A stretch of 64,000 nt of DNA, from positions 62,001 to 126,000 of the forward strand of contig OENT01000025.1 in assembly GCA_900239685.1 (NCBI GenBank). The letters are read 5' to 3'. This DNA is from Rotaria macrura. Lineage: Eukaryota; Rotifera; Eurotatoria; Philodinida; Philodinidae. The notes under the pieces are model-generated. The model was given only the letters and a program-made list of their open reading frames with translations. It searched no databases and was not told the origin of the DNA. Positions within the stretch are counted from its first letter, which is position 1. Each line of letters begins with the position of its first letter. Shown here piece by piece: positions 28,437 through 37,862 of the stretch. Position numbers and translations under genes: made by a program.

Positions 28437-28760
28437 TTATCCTATTTGACACTCGTTGTCTTCATGTATCGGTTTGATCGGCAAAACATAAGTTAATAAA
28501 GCGTGTATACTTTGATATTTGAGAAGAATATAGCTCTTTATTTTTCTTTGAAGCACAGCATGATAAACCGATGTATAAATATTGTCAAGATCAAGTACGA
28601 TGAATGTTACTTGTTTTTTTCTTTTGGTTGTTATCGAAAATACTCTCGATATCGATAAATTCTGGATTAAAAATTCCATTATATTGGCTTCATCAGCATA
28701 TTCTTCTCGTTCGACACTGTCAATCAACCAATTGATTGATCGATCGATTCTACTTAACAC
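28437..28760 (-). pseudogene. Possible reverse-transcriptase remnant
   Basis: A minus-strand frame of about 107 codons includes VTFIVLDLDNIYTSVYHAVL, resembling the first catalytic block of Penelope-like and related reverse transcriptases, where an acidic residue in an [F/L]D(I/V)..LYT.(I/V) context is typical. It is preceded by a segment rich in hydrophobic and charged residues and bounded by stop codons. No second catalytic block (xDD), endonuclease or terminal repeat was found beside it. If real, it is a short decayed piece; it may also be chance. Confidence 0.25.
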
Positions 28761-30120
28761 TCAATTATCTTGTCGTTTTCATTCTCGGATAACACATAGT
28801 TCTTTTTCACTTACTAAATACTTAAGGGATGGTTGTACACTGTTCGATGTTATTATGAGTCAAGCCTAATATCCGTAAATGTTCACTACGGAATGACTTC
28901 TTTTTCTTCAAGTTTTGTTACCAAAATCTATAAACATGAAAACGAACTATTGAAAAGTCAATCATTATATCTACACATAATGTCTTGTTCTCAGAGAAAA
29001 AGGTAATCTACTAGAACATACGTTTATTCATGATTGAAAGAGATATCACTAATATGTTTGTCTGAGAGTTAAAACGATCACATCGTGATCGCGAAATAAA
29101 ATTTACTATTCCAACAGAGAATATCTCAACTGTTGTGAATTAAATTCAACTTCATATACGTAGTAGATACGAGTAAGTTTTGATTTGACTAATTAATATT
29201 CGTTGAAATAAAAATTTTAGTAAAACTACAACAAGATTGTCTGAAAATTCAATTAGAAGTTACACATGTGTTTATTCCATGTCGAAACCTTTTTATACGA
29301 AATTTTGAAAAAACGAACAACAAGCATTATCTTCCAATTCTTCAAACTACAGATTTGATTATCTTACGTTAAACTCATGAGTGTACCAAGTAGAATAGAA
29401 GATTCTTTTCAAAGTCTTAATTTTTAAGAGGAAAAACTCTCCATAAATTGATCTCATAATTAGAAAAGTAGTCTTTTAAAAAATACTAAAAAGTTCAATT
29501 AAAACAAAAGTTACCAGTCACTGTCATACTATGCATGCTGACAAGTTCAAATTAAGACCAAGAAAAAGATGCTGTCGGTTACTAATAAGTTACTGCCATG
29601 ATTCTGATAGGAACAGTAAAAATAGCATATCTATGAAGTAGAAAATGACGATAATGTCTGAAAATAAAACTTCATGTCAAGTAGAATATTCGTGTCATTT
29701 ACGAAAGATTGAACTTGGAGATTATCTTGCTGTGTATTCACATGACATATCATGCTTTTTAAGAATATGGCATTTTTATGGAAAGAGGCATGTTAAATGA
29801 GCATAGTCATTCATTAGTAGAATTCGGATTCGACTTCTCTTGTTCAGTTAGGTTTTCATGCAATCAAAAAAAAAATCGTGACTCAAGTGTAGAATCAAAT
29901 GGCCTACAACACTTCGATATGTTCTCTTCTCTCGTTAGCATCGATTATTAATGTTTCTGAATACAATTCTACATTTTCATTTAGATCAATGAACAATATG
30001 CATACATGTAGAAGAATGGTAAATCCTTTCCCAATGAATTAATCTTCAAACTTATTCTCTCATTATTAACTCGATCTATTTACAAATCTGTCAATACCTA
30101 CAGTGTAGAAGATGTAATCT

Positions 30121-30360
30121 ATAGGAAGAGAAGAGAGAAAGGAAGAAATCGAAAGAAAAGGAAATAGCTAGCGGCGGTCAGGGGATAATCAGGACAAAGG
30201 AGGAGAACAAGAAAAAGTGGACAATCACACAGTTACCAGGCAACGCATGTGCAGAAAGTTGACCGAAGGAGAAAAGGAACTGCAAAATTTTCTTTTCTCC
30301 TGTTCAATATCTCATTGTAATGAAGAAAAGAGAACAATAGAGAAGGGAAAGAGAAATACA
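30121..30360 (+). other. Purine-rich stretch upstream of the BH3 gene
   Basis: About 240 nt in which the plus strand is dominated by A and G in blocks such as GAAGAGAAGAGAGAAAGGAAG, broken by a short GC-rich patch (AGCGGCGGTCAGGGG). It ends about 190 nt before the ATG at 30551 and may be promoter or leader sequence. No defined factor site was identified. Confidence 0.5.
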
Positions 30361-30550
30361 ATTATAGATTGCTTCTCTCTTCACCGGGAAGCATAAATAA
30401 TAGAGTAGTGACTCTCAATCATTCATTCAATCAAAAACACTATTGCTAATCGGTCATTTGTGGACATTTTGTTCTCTTCCTTCATACGAACGTGTATTCT
30501 CATATAACACCATCTATACGCGTGAGGGCACTACACACCAAGCTGTTACC

Positions 30551-30990
30551 ATGACCAATACAACACTATATCCATTATCAATAATCACACATAAAACAAC
30601 GATGATTGTTAATATCAATAGAAAATCTCAATCGTTAATCTCACCTTTGCCTGATATTGTTAATGATTGTGAGGAACAAATTCAATGGAAAACTCGTAAT
30701 TCTCTTAATGATGATACTATAAAAACAACGTGTAAGCAAATCGCTCATTCACTTCGACTTGTCGCTGATCAAGTTGATAAAAAGTATTGTCAAGTAAGTT
30801 ATTAAATCATAATTTCTTTGTTTTGATTTTTACTAACTGTTCTTCTTTAATTTAGGATGATGATTTCAATCGATACCTCGATTATTTGTCAATACGTCTT
30901 ATGTTTCATTCAATACTCTGTACAATATGGACACGATCATTTTTATCATATATTCTTCTCTTTTGCAAAACAAACATATTCTTTTATTAA
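30551..30990 (+). CDS. BH3-only-like small protein with hydrophobic C-terminus
   Basis: Two exons, 30551-30793 and 30856-30990, joined in phase 0 with GTAAGT and TTTAG ends, encode 125 residues. Residues 64-79 read IAHSLRLVADQVDKKY, which fits the BH3 pattern (h1 I64, h2 L68, h3 V71, invariant D73, h4 V75) and is close in style to BIM and BMF. The C-terminus from about 96 is hydrophobic (SILCTIW...SFLSYILLF), as in BH3-only proteins that sit on mitochondrial membranes. The N-terminal part is Ser/Thr/Ile-rich and unstructured in appearance, with no other domain. BH3-only proteins bind BCL-2 family members and promote apoptosis; here this is inferred from one motif plus the tail. The ATG lies in a good ACCATGA context; the open frame extends upstream without a better ATG. 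Confidence 0.6.
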
Positions 30991-33265
30991 CCGCAATATA
31001 TACATATATATATATATTTACATACTTGTTTTAGTCGTGTTTTTTCTGAGTTTTGTTTTTTATATTGATATGAAGAAATCCTTCTTTGATAAACAGTGTG
31101 CTCTTAATGTTTGTACTTATATTTCAAGTCATAAAATAAACAATGAGAATCGATTGTTAAGAACTTCGCTAATGACAATCAAATGAATATTTTGTATTAT
31201 TTTTGTACATATGCAATAATGATGAAAACACGAAAAAAAATAATCTCCGTAGATCAAGCAATAAGATTTGATCTAGTGTTTGACTAAGAACTTCTATATG
31301 ATGGACTTTTCGCTCATTATTTCTCAGGGAAAAAGCATTGCCGTCGACATAGATGTGTCTTCGGTTAAACGATACACTAAGGCTGTCAGATTAGTACTAA
31401 GACTAAAAATAACGCATTGATTTATTTCGCCGAAGTCATTTGTTAACATTGAATTCTTAGAATTAAAAGTAGCAGAGGAGGGGGGGGGGTACTAATGCCA
31501 ATTTTAAAGAATAAGTCGGTATTACATGTTTTCTCGTGAGTAATACTCTAATGCATTATTTTAATTTTAATACTAAGCCGATACTCCTACGATACACACA
31601 TATAGGAATATATTTCTTTTGCGATACTCTAGTTTCTTCGTTAAGTATAAGTTAATACTAATTGCTATACGTGGCTTCATTTCAGATTCGTATATATTTT
31701 ATTTTAATCAATCGATTTTAATAAACATTGTAAGTTCGTAATAAAGTCCATTGAATCAAACAATTTTTCATATCAAAAGCGGCTATGAATATTATTTTGA
31801 TAGTCAATTGTAGATGAAAGAAGACCATCAAAACCTGTCTGATTGATCAGATCTGATGTTCTTTATGATGAAAAATGTTTTTATTCCGATTCTTTTCTCA
31901 GAGGTTTTATTCCGACTTCGGTTATTTTTCTGCATTTAGATATTCTAGGTAGTATTCACATATTCCATGAAAAAGTTGTGGAATTTCTTCAATTAAATTT
32001 CATTATCGCTAGACGCTATCCAAGTGCTGTGTGCTATTTTAGATGAAACTTACACCAATATGTTGATCGGGTTTAACGAACTGATTCTGATGATTTTTAG
32101 CATTCATGGCCATGCAGTTTTACTGGTCTATCAAGTTCATTGATTCCAAATACCGTGTTTTAGATTTTCAAATATAGATAGAAACCAATTAGTTGACAAG
32201 AGACACTTTTTAGACATTCGATTAGTTTTGGACCTAATCGATGCTCATTAAGTGAAAATCGAGAAACAATGTGTAATTCGAAGATGTTTCAGTTTTCTAA
32301 AGAGTCATTGGTGATTTGTCGAGGTTCTATTTTTTTAATAGAATATTGCGACCACTTTGAGACTATATTAGAAAAATCAAATTCTGACTATTCACTTCAA
32401 ACTTGGCACAAATAAGATTTTTTATGTGATACTTAGACTGTGAAAATTTTTAATTATCTGGCTTGACCTAATTTTACATATTTTTTAGTCATGATCCTTG
32501 GATGTGGAAAAAATTCACTTCGTGTATTTGTATCAACAGAAAGAAAACATTCGTAAAGCTAAAAATTAGACGAGCAAGTCATTTCGTCAAAAACTTAAGT
32601 GACGCCAAATGCGATGCTGAAAATCGAAAGTTGCTTTTCTGATGACTCTGAGAATAACTACATGTATCAGTTAATAACTCAAATGAAATTTCAATGTTTT
32701 GACAAATAATGAACACTTAGAAAGTTGATCCCTTTTAAAATTTTCTCTTATCAAGTTGTACTATTCTACAAATGATAGTAGAATGTGTTTGCTAATAATT
32801 ACGTAGTTAGAAAATATTCTCTTGTGAGCTGTTACCTGAATAGAACGATAGCTATTTTTTTAAAGTATTCCGACTTCACAAGCTGACATGTTCGAATTGA
32901 TACGCTTATTTTTTCTATGAATAGCATTTCTACAATCGTGCAGTATTGTGCCATCTAGCGAACTTGACAAAAATTACACTACGTGTCTCTTGAGAAGAAA
33001 TCAGTTACAACTCGTGCTATAAACACTCATAGCAAAACACTCGCTACATGAATATTTTATCATTTGTATGGTTACGAAATTAGATGAGCCGTTTGTTTGC
33101 AGATTATAGGTTCGGCATCTCGTACATTCTTTTTCTATTAGTTGACGATAGCTTATATTTGATTGGTTCTTTTGATGGCTTGAAATCGAATAGTTTATAA
33201 AACTTTGTTCTTTTCAATGAATAATTTTTGTTTGAATCGAATCTATTGTATTCTAGAAAATCAAA
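30991..33265. other. Intergenic, no gene seen
   Basis: Begins with a TA run (31004-31017). A ten-G run lies at 31480-31489, unusual for this AT-rich region. A frame at 31843-32046 has no family features. The sequence just before 33266 (TATTGTATTCTAG) looks like a splice acceptor, so the nucleoporin gene may have an untranslated first exon here. Confidence 0.5.
31480..31489 (+). repeat. Homopolymer of ten G
   Basis: A run of ten guanines preceded by AGAGGA. Runs of this kind are rare in such AT-rich sequence and prone to sequencing-length error. Confidence 0.9.
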
Positions 33266-33952
33266 ATGTCTTCGTCAACATCAATTGAACTGCAACATCA
33301 AGAATTCAAACGACAAATTTCAACTCAAGATACGTTTCCATGTTTTCTTCTTGATCAAACATTTCAACAACGAATGTTAAGTCCTTCTACGAATTCGATG
33401 CCATCATTTTTAACGGGACAACCATTTTCACCAGCAGCCAAAAGTCCTATGACAACATTTACAACGAATACAAGTCGACTATCAACTAAACAATCAAACC
33501 AATATCGTTTATTTCCATCGAGTCCATCTAATAATTTGAGTACGAATCGAATAACAACACGATCGACAACACAAATCGTCGATGTACCTATTGAAAAAAC
33601 GATTGTCCCATTAAGAACCATGACAGATTTATTTCCCTCATTTTCTTATTCAAATATGAAAATATCAAAGAAAAAATCATCAAATCATTTAATTAATACG
33701 AATCCTCCAGTATCAACAAGTACAACCGGTGTATCGATATTTGGTTTTCGTGAAGAAGATTTAGAATTAATTATTCAACAATTCGAAGATATCGGTCAAG
33801 TTGAAAAAAAAGAACGACCTGTAGGTTGTGAAAATGGAAATTTTTTAAATATAATCTATACAAATCATGTTTCATGTCAAAATGCTCTCAATAGAGATGG
33901 AATAGTTTTTAATGGATACATGATAGGTGTTGTACCATTAATTAATAAATAA
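33266..33952 (+). CDS. NUP35: Nucleoporin Nup35/Nup53-like, MPPN-type RRM
   Basis: Single coding exon of 228 residues. The C-terminal third (about 150-226) matches the Nup35/Nup53 MPPN domain, an RRM-like dimerisation fold: it opens with VSIFGFREEDLELIIQQFE and closes with GIVFNGYMIGVVPLINK, corresponding to the family's VFGFP...ILLQF and IMIGVKPCID blocks. The N-terminal part is Ser/Thr/Asn/Pro-rich and disordered in appearance, with SFLTGQPFSP, a weak match to the conserved N-terminal patch of metazoan Nup35. Known role: nuclear pore inner-ring assembly with Nup93, Nup155 and Ndc1. The chain ends directly after the domain, so the membrane-binding C-terminal helix of vertebrate Nup35 is absent. 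A possible 5'-UTR intron ends at 33256. AATAAA at 34003-34008. Confidence 0.85.
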   Translation: MSSSTSIELQHQEFKRQISTQDTFPCFLLDQTFQQRMLSPSTNSMPSFLTGQPFSPAAKSPMTTFTTNTSRLSTKQSNQYRLFPSSPSNNLSTNRITTRSTTQIVDVPIEKTIVPLRTMTDLFPSFSYSNMKISKKKSSNHLINTNPPVSTSTTGVSIFGFREEDLELIIQQFEDIGQVEKKERPVGCENGNFLNIIYTNHVSCQNALNRDGIVFNGYMIGVVPLINK

Positions 33953-36575
33953 TATTATTGCAATTCATTGTGCTTTTTTTGTATGCCACTTATTCAGATA
34001 TAAATAAATATATATGATGAAAATTGATAAACAGTGCTTGAAACGTACTTGGAAATAGTGTACGTGCTAATTATGTGGCCTCTTTCAACAGAGTCAATGA
34101 GAAAGTAAATATTTTTCTACCAAACAAGATTTTAATGATTCTTTCCCTCTTATGTCATTGATTTGGCGATTGCATTGTTATGAAATACATTATCTCGTTG
34201 CAGATAGTTTTCACAATTTCTATCAAAGTCAAAAATTTGTGAAACAAGTTCAAGCAGCCCTGAGTGGATGCTAGAAAAATGTTGACTCTTAAATAGAATC
34301 AACAATACATCTAATTATAACATGTGCTCATCTGGGATGAATTTAATAATTTTTCGAGTCGTTTAGCATTTGAGAACAAGAGTAAATTAAAGGATTCTTT
34401 GCATAAAATCAATATGGAGAAAATCAAACAGAATAAAATAAGATATCTTCTGTTTTTGATGAGTGTCACGGTTTTAAAATAAAGAATATTATTTCACAAT
34501 TCAGAACCACAAGTTCTTTAAAATGAGACTGTTGCCGATTTTCTAATATTTCATCAGTAGAGATGTTTAACTAAAACAAAAAATGTATACGATATTTTTA
34601 GATTGATATCTTTTGCAAGACTTTTTGATACCAACGGTTTTTGAGTTAAATTTGGTTCGAACATCAGGAAACTCGCACAAAACAAAGAATTGAATGACTA
34701 AACCATGAATATAAGGTTACTACGTTCACCGAAAGTAATCTAATGCATACAACACATAAGATGATAACAGGTATAGAATGTCAACTGTTTGAAAATGTTC
34801 GACGAGATCGTTGTAGAATATGAAAAATCAATAAACATTTTATTGAATTTTCTGTTAACTATGCATTATATCAATTTTGATGTTCTATGTTTACATAAAT
34901 CTTTTGTCAAACATACAAGTAAGCGTTACCTTTTTTATTCGAGTTGGATACTTTATGAACGCAAATACGAGATGCATCCTAGTCTAGTTGGCATATGACA
35001 TTGAATTGACATCTGTAAATCTTTTGTCGTATTCTAAAAACATGTCAAGAACATAACTCATTAGCGTAGCAATATATGAACTGAAATTATTCCTAAAATC
35101 AATGTCAAAACAGAAACATCAAACTTCGCTTGCACATATTAAATCAGATCGGGTTCAAAAACTAATTAGTATTATTCTATGATTCGGGTAAATCTGGAAG
35201 CTCGTGGTTTTATGATTTTTCAAATATTATTCTTTGACCGTTATCAGCGTGTGAAGAATTAACATCAGCAGTAAAAAAACACTAGAATCAAGTTTGATGA
35301 CGCTGCTCACGACATTTTTCTTATCTCTTAATATCTACAAGCACGATTTCCGATCGAACACAAGACAACTTCACATCTCCGTCGGATCCTGTTTGTTAAG
35401 AAAAAAATAACATAACATCTCAAAAAATCGAATAACAGAATTTCGCTTAAGCGATGGCGGCAAACATGTTCTTCTCAGTTCTCAGATATTTCCTTGAAGG
35501 AAACAGCTGCAATCGAAGAGACAATGAAAACATTTGTTCTACTTATCAACACATGTCGACATTGAAAGTTTTGAGAATATCGAATGTAACCGCATGAGTT
35601 TAGATTTCTTTTTAATAAAGATAAAAAATGTCCTGTCTTATCAAGTTATTTAAGTGAGAACAGTTGATTTTAGTGCATGAACTCAGTTATATTCTATTAT
35701 GTTTTTTTCCGTAACACTGAGATCAAAGGTTAGGTCATTTAAGAAACTAATAACGATTACTCGTGAAAAACAAAAACCGGAAAAAAATAAAACTGAGCAT
35801 AAATCATTTGATTCGACTATATAGAAGTAGTTTCATTCATTCGTTCTTGAGCTGACCTAATTTTGAGTATTCGGATCGGTTGAATCGATCACATTGAACA
35901 TGTGTCCATACATGCGTTTTTTAGTAATAAATTTATTTCTAATCAGGTGACATACATTTTGTCTCGTACAGGTTTTCTGATTCTTTTGTATACTTAAACT
36001 GAAAATGAAACGTGTCATGAATTATTTTACAGTATGCTACATAAATAAATTCAATGTTAGCAAGATCATTGTTTATGTCAGTTAATCGAACTTACTTCAT
36101 GTTGAAAACTTATCTGTAAAGTAGATAAATTGTATTCATCTAATGACATCCCGGCAATCTTGCTTCCGTTTTAGACGGAAGATTAGTAGAATTATCTGTC
36201 GATGTCAAACACTGTTTCCTACTCAATTCAATTAGGGATACAAGTAATGGATACTTAAGTCTCTATGATAAGCAGTACCAATAAAGTCATCTCAAATTTT
36301 ACAATCAACATAGTATAATTATTTTTTCGAAACCACTCACGATATAAGATCAAAGGAAGTTAATATTCTGTCAAATAGAATATAGTTACTTTGTTAAGTA
36401 TTAAAAGATATATATATATATATATACCAATGTAATACTTCATCAAAGATAGCATAGGTTTTCTAAGATATTCTATGGGATACAATGTAGAATTGTTTCT
36501 TTATTTTCTTTATTAAAATAGCACCGAAATATTTGATGTCTTCTACATCATTAATATTGCCGTTTGATTTTCATT
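33953..36575. other. Intergenic between convergent genes, no gene seen
   Basis: Spacer between the ends of the plus-strand nucleoporin gene and the minus-strand GPCR gene, where gene orientation flips. A TA run lies at 36409-36426. The frame at 34789-34998 has no recognisable features. Confidence 0.55.
36409..36426. repeat. (TA)n microsatellite
   Basis: Nine TA units about 150 nt beyond the stop codon of the GPCR gene, probably in or near its 3' untranslated region. Confidence 0.95.
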
Positions 36576-37862
36576 TCAATGTTCTCGAGATTTATCTTCG
36601 ATAGTAATTGTTTGATCCGTCGCATTTTTAATATTGACTGCCGTGACTTTTAATAAAGGACGTGTGTCGTCTTTATAGGATATAACTAAAGTTTGATCTA
36701 ATATTGCCGATAGTTCTGCCAATGTATGTTGATCGGATTGGTTTGATTTAATTTCAAACATTCCAGAATCATCTGTTGTAATCATGGTTGCAAAGTGATC
36801 TTTCGGTAATGATCGTTGAAGTATGTTTAATGGTAATTTATTTTGTTTTGAATTTCGTGTCTGTACATTGACTTTTTTAGAATGCTTTGAACAAATATTT
36901 AAAAAAAACTGGATTAATGTTAGACGAAACTTTTGACCAAAAAAACAGTAGAGTAAAAAGTTTGTTGATGTATTGAATACAGTTAGTAGAATTCCAATGG
37001 AATTCAATGTATGAAATTTTAAACTTTCATACGAACCATATGGATCGATAGCGTACCAGGCATTTAATACGAGTAACGGTAATTGGCATAGAACGAACAC
37101 AATAATAATCGCAACAAGCATCAATGTTATGTGATAATCCGGAGAGATTTTTCTATTTTTCTTTCCACATAAGCTCTGTTTCTGACGTTTTTTTGCAATT
37201 AAATTCTGTATTATTGATATATTGATACATGTTAATGTAAGAAATGGTATGACATATACAACAGGTATATAGACATATATTCTCGTGTACTTATGAATTT
37301 TTCTACCTATACTTGTCAGAACACATTGTTGCATTCCTGGTACATAACGTTGTTCTAACCAATATGGTATACAATACACAATAGAAAAAATATAAATCGA
37401 TAGAATCGTTCTAAAAGTTACACGTTGTGTTAGAATTCGCTTGGCTTTCAGTGGAAATTTGATTAAAATAAGACGATCCATTGACAGGGCTATGGTTAAA
37501 TATATGATAGATAATAGAATTGTATTATACACAGGAGTAGTTGGTAAACGAATCAGAAGAATTTCAAAGGCAAACGGTGGTTGATTTGACATATATACAC
37601 TATAACCTAGCAGATATCGCACTGAATAAGATGGGATGAATATAAGAAGAAAAAGAATATTTGAGCATGATAATGCAATCAAATACATATTTGTTGATGT
37701 TGTACGCAACGGTGGCGACATAAGTACAAGTATTGTAATAAGATTTCCAACAATACCAAATAAACTTAATGCCATGCCAGCATAACCCCAAACAATAAGA
37801 CGAAATAAAAGAATATAACCAAGGCCATAATCAATATCAGGAGTTTCGGAATTATTCTGCAT
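36576..37862 (-). CDS. Class A (rhodopsin-like) GPCR, peptide-receptor type
   Basis: Intronless 428-residue seven-transmembrane receptor. A short extracellular N-terminus (with NNS) precedes TM1 with GN (GIVGNLITILVL), TM2 (STNMYLIALSCSN...FIP), TM3 ending SMDRLILIKFPLKAKR (DRL in place of DRY), TM5, TM6 with CQLP, and TM7 with TNFLLYCFFG, where the proline of NPxxY is replaced by F. Intracellular loop 3 is lysine-rich. The C-tail (about 330-428) is hydrophilic with an acidic Ser/Thr section. The STN motif before TM2, CQLP and NFxxYC are seen in invertebrate FMRFamide-type and related neuropeptide receptors, so a peptide ligand is likely; the exact ligand cannot be told. The conserved Cys at the top of TM3 is missing although extracellular loop 2 retains one (MQQCVL), and the TM2 aspartate is asparagine. 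Confidence 0.93.
   Translation of the reverse strand: MQNNSETPDIDYGLGYILLFRLIVWGYAGMALSLFGIVGNLITILVLMSPPLRTTSTNMYLIALSCSNILFLLIFIPSYSVRYLLGYSVYMSNQPPFAFEILLIRLPTTPVYNTILLSIIYLTIALSMDRLILIKFPLKAKRILTQRVTFRTILSIYIFSIVYCIPYWLEQRYVPGMQQCVLTSIGRKIHKYTRIYVYIPVVYVIPFLTLTCINISIIQNLIAKKRQKQSLCGKKNRKISPDYHITLMLVAIIIVFVLCQLPLLVLNAWYAIDPYGSYESLKFHTLNSIGILLTVFNTSTNFLLYCFFGQKFRLTLIQFFLNICSKHSKKVNVQTRNSKQNKLPLNILQRSLPKDHFATMITTDDSGMFEIKSNQSDQHTLAELSAILDQTLVISYKDDTRPLLKVTAVNIKNATDQTITIEDKSREH

Larger units (their letters stand above)
26489..30550. other. Intergenic, about 4 kb, no intact gene
   Basis: Contains one weak reverse-transcriptase-like remnant on the minus strand (28437-28760, listed separately) and a strongly purine-rich stretch at 30121-30360 just before the BH3 gene. 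Two near-identical short units ending GACGCCAAT occur near 27400 and 27430. Otherwise nothing was seen. Confidence 0.5.
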
